A DNA stretch of 64,000 nucleotides from Streptomyces sp. NBC_01451 (GTDB lineage: Bacteria; Actinomycetota; Actinomycetes; Streptomycetales; Streptomycetaceae), in contig NZ_CP109479.1 of assembly GCF_036227485.1 (NCBI RefSeq), positions 1,798,001-1,862,000 of the forward strand, written 5' to 3'. Position numbers and translations under genes: made by a program. Positions 1-9,600 of the stretch are shown one piece after another. Each line of letters begins with the position of its first letter. Position 1 is the stretch's first letter. The notes under the pieces were generated by a model that worked only from the letters and a program-made list of their open reading frames with translations, made no database searches and was not told the origin of the DNA.

Positions 1-134
1 AGTTCGAGTCGCGCGGTATCAAGGTCGTACAGGACGTGCTGCGGGAGGAGGCGCTCGCCGTGTTCCGGAACTACCGGGCCGCGGTGGACGCCGACAACGT
101 CGTCGTCTACAACGCCCGCGGGGGTGGGGAGTGA
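1..134 (+). CDS. 3' end of an unrecognised gene (partial)
   Basis: An open frame enters from the left edge and ends with TGA at 132-134. The visible 43 residues run from FESRGIKVVQDVLREE to VVVYNARGGGE. They are too short for me to assign a family. The stop overlaps the GTG start of the next gene (GTGA), so the two are very probably co-transcribed and translationally coupled. Sugar isomerase-like genes such as the next one often follow a kinase, dehydrogenase or transporter gene, but that is only context. Confidence 0.6.
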   Translation, partial: FESRGIKVVQDVLREEALAVFRNYRAAVDADNVVVYNARGGGE

Positions 135-1081
135 CTCCGCCGCCCGGCACCGCCGCCGAACCGCGCTTCGCCACCGATGTCATCACCTTCTACCACCCGG
201 CCTTCTGGGGCCTCGAATCCGCTGACGCGGTAAGAGAGTTGGCCTTCGTCGATGCCGGGGCTTTCTGGGGACGGACACTGGACGCGCTGGCCGAGGCCGG
301 TGTCACCGGTGTCGAGCTGACCTTCGCGCCCGGGGACATCGAGTCGGCCCTGCGCGCCTTCGGCAGCGCGTCCTCGTTCCGGCGCGCGCTGGAGGCCCGG
401 GGGCTGAGCGTCGTGAGCGCCTTCGTCGCCGGGAGCGACGCCCCGGACTGGCGACAGGGCGACAACCTGTCCACGATCGTCGCCGACGCCGAGCGACGCG
501 CGGCCTTCCTCGCCGATGCCGGAGCGGACCTCCTGGTCACCGGGCTGCCCATGCGGACGACGTTCGGGACGCGTCCGCCCTTCTTCGTCGACGCCGCGTA
601 CATGTCCCGGATGGCCGACATCGCCCACGCGGTCGGTGACGCGGTCGCCGCACACGGCGTACGGCTCGCCTTCCACACGGAGTCCAACAGCACGCTCTGG
701 TACGAGCGGGACATCGACCTGTTCATGGCGCTGACCGACCCCCGCTATGTGTGGCTGTGCCCGGACTCGTGCCACATCGCGCTCGGCGGCGGGGACCCGG
801 TGGCCGTCGCGCGACGCCACGCACAGCGGATCGCGCTGGCGCACTGGAAGGACGCGGTCGGGCCGATCGACGTCGAACTCACCATTGACGACACGGTGTT
901 CGCCCAGCAGCAGCCCTACATGACCGAACTGGGCACGGGCATCGTGGACTGGCGGGGCTGGGCCGACGCGATGTCCCGCACACCCGGCGCCGGCACGGTA
1001 CTCATCGAGCTGGACGAGGCCCCGGACCCCGTGGCGGCACTCCGGGCGGGGGTGGCTGTCGCGCGGAGTGCCCGGGGGTGA
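131..1081 (+). CDS. Sugar phosphate isomerase/epimerase-like TIM-barrel protein
   Basis: A 316-residue protein of the xylose isomerase-like TIM-barrel family (AP endonuclease family 2 fold). These enzymes isomerise or epimerise sugars and related hydroxy acids using a divalent metal. The alternating strand pattern is visible: TGVELTFAPGD near residue 57, LLVTGLP near 135, LAFHTESNS near 178, a conserved PDSCHIALGGGDP near 211 and HWKDA near 238, with Glu, His and Asp where the family binds metal. The GTG start at 131 overlaps the upstream stop and follows a GGGGGTGGGGA ribosome site. The fold is clear, but the substrate cannot be deduced. Confidence 0.8.
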   Translation: MTPPPGTAAEPRFATDVITFYHPAFWGLESADAVRELAFVDAGAFWGRTLDALAEAGVTGVELTFAPGDIESALRAFGSASSFRRALEARGLSVVSAFVAGSDAPDWRQGDNLSTIVADAERRAAFLADAGADLLVTGLPMRTTFGTRPPFFVDAAYMSRMADIAHAVGDAVAAHGVRLAFHTESNSTLWYERDIDLFMALTDPRYVWLCPDSCHIALGGGDPVAVARRHAQRIALAHWKDAVGPIDVELTIDDTVFAQQQPYMTELGTGIVDWRGWADAMSRTPGAGTVLIELDEAPDPVAALRAGVAVARSARG

Positions 1082-1093
1082 TCGGCCGCCCCG

Positions 1094-1780
1094 TCATCCC
1101 TCGAACCGGTAGCCCGTCCCCGGCTCGGTGATCAGGTGGCGCGGGTGTGCGGGGTCCGACTCCAGTTTGCGGCGGAGCCGGGCCATGTGGACGCGCAGGT
1201 GGTTGGACCTGCTGGGCCGGGCGGCGCCCCACACCTCCTGGAGCAGGCGACTGCGGCTGACGAGACGCCCCGGGTTGGTCACCAGGATCTCCAGCAGATG
1301 CCATTCGGTGGGGGTGAGGCTGATGTCCCGGCCCGCCCGGGTGGCCCTCCTGGCGCGCAGGTCGATGACGAAGTCGTCGGTCGTGACGACCGTCGTGCCG
1401 GGTGCGAGCGGGCCCTCCTCCGTGCGGCGGACGGCGGCGCGCAGCCTGGCCAGGAGTTCGTCCATGCCGAACGGCTTGGTGAGGTAGTCGTCGGCGCCCG
1501 CGTCCAGCGCCGCCGCCTTCTCGTCGGACGACCGGCGCGCGGACAGGACGAGGATCGGTACGCGGCTCCAGCCGCGCAGCGCCCTGATGACATCGACGCC
1601 GTCCATGTCGGGCAGCCCCAGGTCCAGCAGCACGACGTCCGGCCGGCGGGCCGCCGCCAGCCGGAGGGCCGTGGTGCCGTCGGGCGCCGCGTCCACTCCG
1701 TACTGGCGTGCGCGCATGTTGATCACGAGTGCTCGTACGAGCTGGGGGTCGTCTTCCACGACCAGCACCCGGGTCATCAC
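1094..1780 (-). CDS. kdpE: KdpE-type OmpR-family response regulator
   Basis: A 228-residue two-component response regulator with an N-terminal receiver domain and a C-terminal OmpR/PhoB winged helix. The acidic pocket is E9-D10-D11, the phospho-acceptor is D53 in VVLLDLGLPDMDG, and the conserved lysine is in LTKPFGMDELL near 103. The DNA-binding part ends with RLRRKLE and GTGYRFEG. It starts 4 bases after the kdpC stop, so it is the last gene of the kdp operon and should control that operon. GTG at 1780 and ATG at 1777 are both possible starts. The sensor kinase KdpD, normally encoded between kdpC and kdpE, is not present. Confidence 0.9.
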   Translation of the reverse strand: MMTRVLVVEDDPQLVRALVINMRARQYGVDAAPDGTTALRLAAARRPDVVLLDLGLPDMDGVDVIRALRGWSRVPILVLSARRSSDEKAAALDAGADDYLTKPFGMDELLARLRAAVRRTEEGPLAPGTTVVTTDDFVIDLRARRATRAGRDISLTPTEWHLLEILVTNPGRLVSRSRLLQEVWGAARPSRSNHLRVHMARLRRKLESDPAHPRHLITEPGTGYRFEG

Positions 1781-1784
1781 CGAA

Positions 1785-2417
1785 TCACTGACCCCTGATC
1801 AGTTCCCTGAGCGCGATGTTGAGCTCCAGGACGTTGACCCGGGGCTCACCGATGAACCCGAGGGTGCGGCCCTCCGTGTGGTCGTCGACCAGCTTCCGTA
1901 CCCGGGCGACGGACAGGCCGTCGCGCTCGGCGATCCGGTGGACCTGGAGGTCGGCGTAGGCCGGGGAGATGTCCGGGTCCAGGCCGGAGCCGGAGGACGT
2001 GACCGCGTCGGCGGGTACGTCGGACGGGCTGACCCGGTAGTCGGCGGTCGAGTTGTCCTTGACGACCTTGGCCTTGGCCTCTTCGACCCACTTGATCAGG
2101 TCGGGGTTGTCGGCCGAGCGGTTCGTCGCGCCGGACAGGATCAGCTTGTACTGCGTGTTGACCGAGTTCACACCCAGGCCGCCTGCCGGGCGGGACTGGA
2201 AGTAGTCCAGGTCGTAGCCCTGTTGACCGATCAGCGAGGAACCCACCACCTTCCCGTCGGACTTGACCTCCGAGCCGTTCGCCCTGCCCGGGAAGACCGC
2301 CTGGGCAACACCTGTGACGGCCAGCGGGTAGATCACACCTGTGAGCACGGTCAACACCAGCAGGGCGCGCAGTCCCGCTCCCAGCAACCGGGCCGTGTTC
2401 GTAACCGAGTTGTTCAT
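1785..2417 (-). CDS. kdpC: KdpC subunit of the potassium-transporting ATPase
   Basis: A 210-residue KdpC, the small subunit that assembles with KdpA and KdpB in the high-affinity ATP-driven K+ pump. It has one N-terminal membrane segment (ALLVLTVLTGVIYPLAVTGV, about residues 18-37), then a soluble extracellular-type domain with the family signatures GSSLIGQ, YFQSRPA, SGSGLDPDISPAYA and VNVLELN. The length is normal for the family. The start is 4 bases after the kdpB stop, so it is in the same operon. Confidence 0.95.
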   Translation of the reverse strand: MNNSVTNTARLLGAGLRALLVLTVLTGVIYPLAVTGVAQAVFPGRANGSEVKSDGKVVGSSLIGQQGYDLDYFQSRPAGGLGVNSVNTQYKLILSGATNRSADNPDLIKWVEEAKAKVVKDNSTADYRVSPSDVPADAVTSSGSGLDPDISPAYADLQVHRIAERDGLSVARVRKLVDDHTEGRTLGFIGEPRVNVLELNIALRELIRGQ

Positions 2418-2421
2418 GGGA

Positions 2422-4551
2422 TCAGCCGATTCCGGGGATGAGGGAGATCAGCAGGTCGATGATCTTGATGCCGATGAAGGGGGCGATCAGGCCGCCGATG
2501 CCGTAGATCCCGAGGTTGCGGCGGAGCATCCGGTCCGCGCTCATCGGCTTGTACCGCACACCCCGCAGCGCGAGCGGCACCAGCGCGATGATGATCAGCG
2601 CGTTGAAGACCACCGCGGAGAGGATCGCGGAGTCGGGCGAGGACAGGTGCATGATGTTGAGCCTGTCCAGGCCCGGGTAGACGGCCGCGAACAGCGCCGG
2701 GATGATCGCGAAGTACTTCGCGACGTCGTTGGCGATGGAGAACGTCGTCAACGCACCCCGGGTGATGAGGAGTTGCTTGCCGATCTCGACGATCTCGATC
2801 AGCTTCGTCGGGTTCGAGTCGAGGTCGACCATGTTGCCGGCCTCCTTCGCCGCCGACGTACCCGTGTTCATGGCCACGCCGACGTCCGCCTGGGCGAGCG
2901 CGGGCGCGTCGTTCGTCCCGTCACCCGTCATCGCGACCAGCTTGCCGCCCGCCTGCTCGCGCTTGATGAGGGCCATCTTGTCCTCGGGGGTGGCCTCGGC
3001 GAGGAAGTCGTCGACGCCCGCCTCCTCGGCGATGGCCTTGGCGGTCAGCGGGTTGTCGCCCGTGATCATGACGGTCTTGATGCCCATGCGGCGCAGCTCG
3101 TCGAACCGCTCCCGCATGCCCTCCTTGACGACGTCCTTGAGGTGGATGACGCCCAGCACCCGTGCTCCGGCGGTGTCCTCGACGGCCACGAGCAGCGGCG
3201 TGCCGCCCGCCTCGGAGATCCGGTCGGTGAGCGCGCCGGCGTCCTCGGACACCGCACCCCCCTGCTCCTTCACCCAGGCCACGACCGAACCGGCCGCGCC
3301 CTTGCGGATCCTCCGTCCCTCGACGTCCACGCCCGACATCCGGGTCTGGGCGGTGAAGGCGATCCACTCGGCACCGGCCAGCTCACCCTGGTGGCGTTCG
3401 CGCAGCCCGTACCTCTCCTTCGCCAGCACGACGATGGACCGCCCCTCGGGCGTCTCGTCGGCCAGCGAGGACAGCTGGGCGGCGTCCGCGACCTCGGCCT
3501 CCGTCGTCCCCGCCACCGGCACGAACTGCGACGCCTGCCGGTTGCCGAGCGTGATGGTGCCCGTCTTGTCCAGCAGCAGGGTGGAGACGTCACCGGCGGC
3601 CTCGACCGCCCGGCCCGACATGGCCAGCACGTTGCGCTGCACCAGCCGGTCCATGCCCGCGATGCCGATCGCGGAGAGCAGCGCGCCGATGGTGGTCGGG
3701 ATGAGGCAGACCAGCAGCGCCACCAGCACGACCATCGTCAGATGGGTGCCCGCGTAGTCCGCGAGCGGCGGCAGAGTGGCCACCGCGAGCAGGAAGACGA
3801 TGGTCAGCGAGGCGAGCAGGATGTTCAGCGCGATCTCGTTCGGCGTCTTCTGCCGGGCCGCGCCCTCGACCAGGCTGATCATGCGGTCGATGAAGGTCTC
3901 ACCGGGCTTCGTCGTGATCTTGACGACGATCCGGTCGGACAGCACCTTCGTCCCGCCGGTCACGGCCGAGCGGTCGCCGCCCGACTCCCGGATGACCGGC
4001 GCCGACTCCCCGGTGATGGCCGACTCGTCGACGGACGCCACACCCTCGACGACGTCGCCGTCCCCGGGGATGATGTCACCGGCCTCGCAGACGACACGGT
4101 CACCGATGCGCAGCTCGGTGCCGGGCACCTGCTCCTCGCCGTCCTTGACGAGCCGCCGCGCGATCGTGTCGGTCTTGGCCTTGCGCAGCGTGTCCGCCTG
4201 GGCCTTGCCGCGTCCCTCGGCGACCGCCTCCGCCAGGTTGGCGAAGATCACGGTCAGCCAGAGCCAGGCGCTGATGGTCCAGCCGAACCAGTCCCCCGGG
4301 TCCTTGAAGGAGAACACCGTCGTCAGCACGGACCCGACGAGGACCACGAACATCACGGGCGACTTGACCATCACCCGCGGGTCGAGCTTGCGGCAGGCGT
4401 CCGGCAGCGACTTGAGCAACTGCCCGGGGTCGAAGACACCCGCGCCGACCTTGCCTTCGTCCTTGTGGCCGGTCGGCACATCGCTGTGCGGCGCCCGGGT
4501 CGGGGTGGCTGTGGACATCGTGTCCTCGTGCTTCTCTGTGCGGGTGGTCAT
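2422..4551 (-). CDS. kdpB: KdpB catalytic P-type ATPase subunit
   Basis: A 709-residue P-type ATPase that hydrolyses ATP to energise K+ uptake through KdpA. All catalytic signatures are visible: ITGESAPVI (actuator TGES), [11 protein letters not shown] (phosphorylated Asp), [18 protein letters not shown] and [11 protein letters not shown]. Membrane helices flank these loops. I chose the ATG at 4551 because it forms an ATGA overlap with the kdpA stop at 4548-4550, the usual coupling of these genes. A second in-frame ATG at 4518 is possible. The frame stays open upstream into kdpA, but that part is a shadow. Confidence 0.96.
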   Translation of the reverse strand: MTTRTEKHEDTMSTATPTRAPHSDVPTGHKDEGKVGAGVFDPGQLLKSLPDACRKLDPRVMVKSPVMFVVLVGSVLTTVFSFKDPGDWFGWTISAWLWLTVIFANLAEAVAEGRGKAQADTLRKAKTDTIARRLVKDGEEQVPGTELRIGDRVVCEAGDIIPGDGDVVEGVASVDESAITGESAPVIRESGGDRSAVTGGTKVLSDRIVVKITTKPGETFIDRMISLVEGAARQKTPNEIALNILLASLTIVFLLAVATLPPLADYAGTHLTMVVLVALLVCLIPTTIGALLSAIGIAGMDRLVQRNVLAMSGRAVEAAGDVSTLLLDKTGTITLGNRQASQFVPVAGTTEAEVADAAQLSSLADETPEGRSIVVLAKERYGLRERHQGELAGAEWIAFTAQTRMSGVDVEGRRIRKGAAGSVVAWVKEQGGAVSEDAGALTDRISEAGGTPLLVAVEDTAGARVLGVIHLKDVVKEGMRERFDELRRMGIKTVMITGDNPLTAKAIAEEAGVDDFLAEATPEDKMALIKREQAGGKLVAMTGDGTNDAPALAQADVGVAMNTGTSAAKEAGNMVDLDSNPTKLIEIVEIGKQLLITRGALTTFSIANDVAKYFAIIPALFAAVYPGLDRLNIMHLSSPDSAILSAVVFNALIIIALVPLALRGVRYKPMSADRMLRRNLGIYGIGGLIAPFIGIKIIDLLISLIPGIG

Positions 4552-6212
4552 GACGCCAGCCCCTCGGCCAGCGGCCCCAGCGCCAGCGCCGGGAAGTAGG
4601 TCAGACCGGTGATGATGAGGATCGCGCCCACCAGCAGACCCGTGAACAGGGGTTTCTCGGTCCGCAGGGTGCCCGCGGTGACCGGCACCGGCTGCTGCTC
4701 GGCCAGCGATCCGGCCAGCGCGAGGACGAACACCATCGGCAGGAAGCGGCCCAGGAGCATGGCCAGCCCCAGTGTGGTGTTGAACCACTGGGTGTCCGCG
4801 TTCAGCCCGGCGAAGGCCGAGCCGTTGTTGTTCGACGCGGAGGTGTAGGCGTACAGGATCTCGGAGAAGCCGTGCGCCCCGCTGTTGGTCATCGAGTTGC
4901 CGGGCGTCGGCAACGCCATCGCCGCCGCCGTGAAGACGAGCACCAGGGCCGGGGTGATCAGGATGTAGCAGGCCGCGAACTTGATCTCACGGGTGCCGAT
5001 CTTCTTGCCGAGGTACTCGGGCGTACGGCCGACCATGAGCCCGGCGATGAACACCGCGATGACCGCCATGACCAGCATGCCGTAGAGGCCGGAGCCGGTG
5101 CCGCCGGGCGCGATCTCGCCCAGCATCATGCCGAGCATGGTGATGCCGCCGCCGAGCCCGGTGAACGAGGAGTGGAAGGAGTCCACCGCCCCCGTGGACG
5201 TCAGCGTCGTCGACACCGCGAAGATGGACGAGGCACCGACCCCGAACCGGGTCTCCTTGCCCTCCATCGCGCCCCCGGCGATCTGCAGCGCCGGCCCGTG
5301 GTGGGCGAACTCGCTCCACATCATCAGGGCGACGAAGCCGACCCAGATGGTGGCCATGGTCGCGAGGATCGCGTAACCCTGCCGGACCGAGCCGACCATG
5401 ACCCCGAAGGTGCGGGTCAGCGAGAACGGGATCACCAGCAGCAGGAAGATCTCCAGCAGGTTGGTGAACGGCGTCGGGTTCTCGAAGGGATGCGCGGAGT
5501 TGGCGTTGAAGTAGCCGCCGCCGTTGGTGCCGATCTCCTTGATGGCCTCCTGCGAGGCGACCGCGCCCCCGTTCCACTGCTGCGAGCCGCCCATGAACTG
5601 GCCGACCTCGTGAATGCCGGAGAAGTTCTGGATCACGCCGCACGCGACCAGCACGACCGCGACGACGAGGGAGAACGGCAGCAGGATGCGTACGACACCA
5701 CGCACCAGGTCCGACCAGAAGTTGCCCAGCTCACCGGTACGCGAACGGGCGAACCCGCGCACGAGGGCCACCGCGACGGCGATGCCGACGGCCGCGGAGA
5801 CGAAGTTCTGCACGGCCAGACCGGCGGTCTGCACGACGTGGCCCATGGCCTGCTCGCCGTAGTAGGACTGCCAGTTGGTGTTGGTCACGAAGGACACGGC
5901 GGTGTTGAACGCCTGGTCCGGGTCGATCGAGGAGAAGCCCAGCGAGCCGGGCAGGACGCCCTGGAGCCGCTGGAGCAGGTAGAGGAACAGGACGCTCACG
6001 GCCGAGAACGCGAGGACTCCGCGCAGGTAGGCGGGCCAGCGCATCTCCGTGTCCGGGTCGGCGCCGATGCCCTTGTAGATCCACTTCTCGACACGCCAGT
6101 GCCGGTCGGAGGAGTAGACCCTGGCCATGTAGTTGCCGAGCGGGATGTAGGCGAGTGCCAGTGCCCCTATGAGGGCGAGCAACTGGAGCACGCCGGCGAG
6201 TACGGGACCCAT
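4548..6212 (-). CDS. kdpA: KdpA potassium-binding and translocating subunit
   Basis: A 554-residue polytopic membrane protein, the K+ channel-like subunit of the Kdp pump, related to the Trk/KtrB superfamily. It is hydrophobic throughout, with repeated pore-loop-like segments such as [47 protein letters not shown] and [13 protein letters not shown], which correspond to the four selectivity-filter regions of the family. Length and start (MGPVLAG) are typical. It begins 8 bases after the kdpF stop and its TGA overlaps the kdpB start. Confidence 0.96.
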   Translation of the reverse strand: MGPVLAGVLQLLALIGALALAYIPLGNYMARVYSSDRHWRVEKWIYKGIGADPDTEMRWPAYLRGVLAFSAVSVLFLYLLQRLQGVLPGSLGFSSIDPDQAFNTAVSFVTNTNWQSYYGEQAMGHVVQTAGLAVQNFVSAAVGIAVAVALVRGFARSRTGELGNFWSDLVRGVVRILLPFSLVVAVVLVACGVIQNFSGIHEVGQFMGGSQQWNGGAVASQEAIKEIGTNGGGYFNANSAHPFENPTPFTNLLEIFLLLVIPFSLTRTFGVMVGSVRQGYAILATMATIWVGFVALMMWSEFAHHGPALQIAGGAMEGKETRFGVGASSIFAVSTTLTSTGAVDSFHSSFTGLGGGITMLGMMLGEIAPGGTGSGLYGMLVMAVIAVFIAGLMVGRTPEYLGKKIGTREIKFAACYILITPALVLVFTAAAMALPTPGNSMTNSGAHGFSEILYAYTSASNNNGSAFAGLNADTQWFNTTLGLAMLLGRFLPMVFVLALAGSLAEQQPVPVTAGTLRTEKPLFTGLLVGAILIITGLTYFPALALGPLAEGLAS

Positions 6213-6220
6213 GACGTGAC

Positions 6221-6310
6221 TCAGAACCTCTCCGGGAAGATCAGGGCGAGGACGAGATAGCCCAGCAGGGCGACGGCCACGACGAGGCCGACGACGTTCT
6301 CGGCGGTCAC
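6221..6310 (-). CDS. kdpF: KdpF small membrane subunit
   Basis: A 29-residue peptide starting with GTG at 6310 ([20 protein letters not shown] after the initiator) and ending in ALIFPERF. KdpF is a single-span peptide that stabilises the KdpABC complex. The central hydrophobic stretch and the charged C-terminus before the stop match the family. The GTG overlaps the stop of the preceding small ORF as GTGA, and kdpA starts 8 bases after its own stop. Confidence 0.93.
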   Translation of the reverse strand: MTAENVVGLVVAVALLGYLVLALIFPERF

Positions 6311-6390
6311 AGCTTCGTCACCCCCTTGGCGGCGAGAGCCACCAGCGCGAACACCGCGATCGTGGTGACGACGAAGGCCAGATCGGCCAT
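6307..6390 (-). CDS. Small single-span membrane peptide heading the kdp operon
   Basis: A 27-codon ORF ([20 protein letters not shown], then AKGVTKL) with a strong AGGAG ribosome site 8 bases before the ATG at 6390. It forms one membrane helix with a basic end and its TGA overlaps the kdpF start (GTGA). It looks like a second KdpF-like peptide and is the first gene of the operon. I recall similar peptides in other Streptomyces kdp operons but do not know a characterised function. Confidence 0.75.
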   Translation of the reverse strand: MADLAFVVTTIAVFALVALAAKGVTKL

Positions 6391-6680
6391 CGCGAGCTCC
6401 TAGCTAGACGTGGGGAGTGGATCGGTTCGGACAGTCAGAGCAAAGCGCCTCCGTGACCGGATCCGGCCCCCGTTGACGGCTCCCATACGGCCGCCCAGCC
6501 GCTCTTGACGGAACCCATACGCACCCGCGAGATCACCGCCGGGACGTCCGCCGCACCCCCGATGGCCCCACCTTGCCGGTCCGATAATCGTCCAGTTCCT
6601 CCGAACGGGCCGATTTGATCTTCTTCACCGATCCCATACATAGCGTGATGGGGGTGTTCGCTCCACGAGACGAGGACACA
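6391..6680. promoter_or_regulatory. Divergent promoter region of kdp and the SdrD-like gene
   Basis: A 290-base gene-free stretch between the kdp operon (minus) and the secreted-protein gene (plus). It holds three copies of a TTGACGG-NN-CCCATAC-like motif (separate entry) and an AT-richer TCCGATAATCG near 6576. A GAGACGAGGAC ribosome-site region precedes the GTG at 6681. No start site can be fixed from the sequence alone. Confidence 0.5.
6473..6641. repeat. Three direct copies of a TTGACGG-NN-CCCATAC motif
   Basis: The copies are TTGACGGCTCCCATACGG at 6473-6490, TTGACGGAACCCATACGC at 6505-6522 and the weaker TTCACCGATCCCATACAT at 6624-6641. The first two are 32 bases apart, about three helical turns, as expected for side-by-side binding of one regulator. 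KdpE is the obvious candidate because its operon begins here, but that is inference. Confidence 0.5.
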
Positions 6681-9600
6681 GTGTTCAGAGCAGAACCCGG
6701 CACCGGCGCCTCGCGCCGGCGCCTGCACGACGCTCCACCGGGACGGCGGAGACGGCTGGCCGGTCTGACCGGTCTGAGTCTCGCGCTGGTCGCGACCGGT
6801 TCACCGGCTCTCGCGGCCACCGGGCTCGGCCCGCTCGCCGTGAACACACGGGCCGCCGCCACCGGCGACGGCACCGTGACCGTGCGGGTCGTCACCGAGG
6901 TGGACGCGGACGGCGCGTACGACAGCGTCCTGGAGCCGGGCCTCGCCGGCGTCAAGGTCACCCTGACGGACGACGCCGGCCAGGTCCGGACCGTGACGAC
7001 CGGCACCGACGGCACCGCCGTCTTCGCGGCCACGACCCAGCTCACCGGCGGCAAGTACCGCGTCCAGGTCACCAACCCCGACCCCGGCACCCTCTCCCCC
7101 GCCGTCGCGGGCCTGGGCTCGGGCGCCGACGTCATGCGCAGCAACGTCGGCTTCGTCGACGTCTCCGGCGGTACGGACGTCACGTACACCACCGGTTTCT
7201 GGGAGCCCGGCGTCTACTGCCAGGAGAACCCGGACCTGGTCACCTGCAACCTCACCAAGGGCGACGCCCCCGGCACCTACAAGGGCCTGGTGTCCTTCGC
7301 CGGGAACTTCACGAACACCGCCCCCGGCGGGACCGTCACGCAGCTGACCGACAACACGAAGCAGCAGGCCGTGTTCGGCATCGGCGTGGACCGCACCGGC
7401 AACAAGTACATGGGCACGCTGGTCAAGCGGCACACGGCCTACGGCCCGGCGGGCAACACCAACACGATCTACCGCCAGTTCGGCGCCGGCACCACCGTCG
7501 ACACCTTCGTCACGCTGCCCGGCACACTCACCGCGCACGAGACCACCGACAACTGGCTGCACGACAACGCCGTCTACAGCAAGGTCGGCCGCGAGGGCAT
7601 CGGAGACGTCGACGTCTCCGGCGACGGCAGGACGCTGTACGCGGTCAACCTGAACGACTCCAAGCTGTACAGCGTGGCCCTCCTCGGCTCCGGCGAGACC
7701 GTCAGGCCCGGCACGCAGACGCCGTACGACATCCCGAGGCCGCAGGCCTGTACCGGCCAGTGGCACCCGTACGGCATCGGCGTGCGCGGCAAGCGCGTAC
7801 TGGTCGGCGGGGTGTGCGGCGCCGAGGGGACCGTCACCTCGGACTTCCCGTGGGGCGACCCGACGCAACTGAGCGCCCACGTCTACGAGTTCAAGGACGG
7901 CGCGTTCAGCGAGATCTTCACGCACGCGCTGAACTACCCGCGCGGCTGCGCCTACCGGTTCACCGGTCTGCCGGCCAACGCCTACCGCTGCACCAAGCCG
8001 TCCACGGTCGGCCAGGTGATGAGCGCCGAGTGGGAGGCCTGGAACGAGCGGGTCCCGGGCACGGACACGCACTCCTTCATCTCCGCCCCGCAGCCCATCC
8101 TGTCCAACATCGAGATCGCCGACAACGGCGACCTGGTGCTGGGCTACCGCGACCGCTTCGGCGACATGACGGGCACCGCCACGTTCGCCTACAACGCGAC
8201 ACAGGGTCCGCTGGTCACCGGCATCGCCGCCGGTGACGTACTGCGCGCCTGCAAGTCCGGGACGACGTACACGCTGGAAAGCGCCGGCGCCTGTGGCGGG
8301 CTGACCAGCGCGCCGCCCCTCCCCACCAACGGCGAGGGTCCGGGCGGCGGCGAGTTCTACGACGACTCCACGACCCTCTCCGACGCGGTCCACGAGCAGA
8401 TCGGTGAAGGCGGCACGGTGCTCCAGCCGTACCGCAACAAGGTGTGGAGCACGGTCTTCGACCCGTACTCCCCCTTCCAGCAGGGCGTCCGCCGCTGGAC
8501 CGCCGACAACGGGGCGGTCGAGGGCAACCTGCTCGTCCAGCCGACCATGGCGAACACGCTCGAACTGCAGCAGAACCTCTTCGGCAAGGCCAACGGCCTC
8601 GCCGACCTGGAACTCGTCTGCGACCAGGCGCCCGTCCAGATCGGCAACCGGGTCTGGTACGACTCGAACGGCGACGGCGTCCAGGACCCGTCCGAGCCAC
8701 CCGTCCCGGGCGTCGTCGTCAAGCTGACGTCGACGGACGGCCGTGAGCTGACCGCCACGACCGACGCCAACGGCGAGTACTACCTGGGCACGAAGGACGG
8801 CCTGACGCCGAACACGGAGTACGCGACCGCCTTCGACTACACCGGCGTCAACCCGTCGAAGCTGCCCGGCTCCCCGACCCTCGCCCAGCTGAAGTGGACC
8901 CAGCAGGGTGCCGGTTCCGACCGCGCGCTCGACTCGAACGTCGACCCGGCCGGCCGGACCACGGTGACCGTGGGCGACCCCGGACAGGTCAACCACACGA
9001 TCGACGCGGGTCTGGTCGGTCCGGTCGACAAGCTGGGCGACTTCGTCTGGTACGACACCGACGGCAACGGCATCCAGGACCGGGGCGAGCCACCGGCGCC
9101 GGACGTCACCGTCAACCTGTACAACGGCAACGGCGACCTGCTGAACACCGCCAAGACCGACGCCAACGGCAAGTACCTCTTCGACAAGCTGGCCGACGGC
9201 AGGTACAAGGTCTGCTTCGTGAAGCCGGCCGGCTATGCCTGGACCAGGCGCAACGCGGGCGCGGACGGTGACGACTCGGTCGTCGACGCGGCCACCGGAT
9301 GCTCCCCGGTCGTCACCCTCGGCCCGGGCAACCGCCAGGACCTCACCCTCGACGCGGGTCTCGTCGAGCTCAACAGGCTGGGCGACCTCGTCTGGTACGA
9401 CACCGACGGCAACGGCGTCCAGGACCCGGGTGAGCCCGGTGCGAAGGATGTTCCGGTCGAGCTGATCGACCCCGCCACCGGTGACGTGATCAGGACGACC
9501 AGGACGGACACGGCCGGGAAGTACCTGTTCACGGACCTGCCCGACGGGCGCTACAAGGTCTGCTTCCGCGGTCCGCGCGGCTACCTGTGGACCCGGCAGA

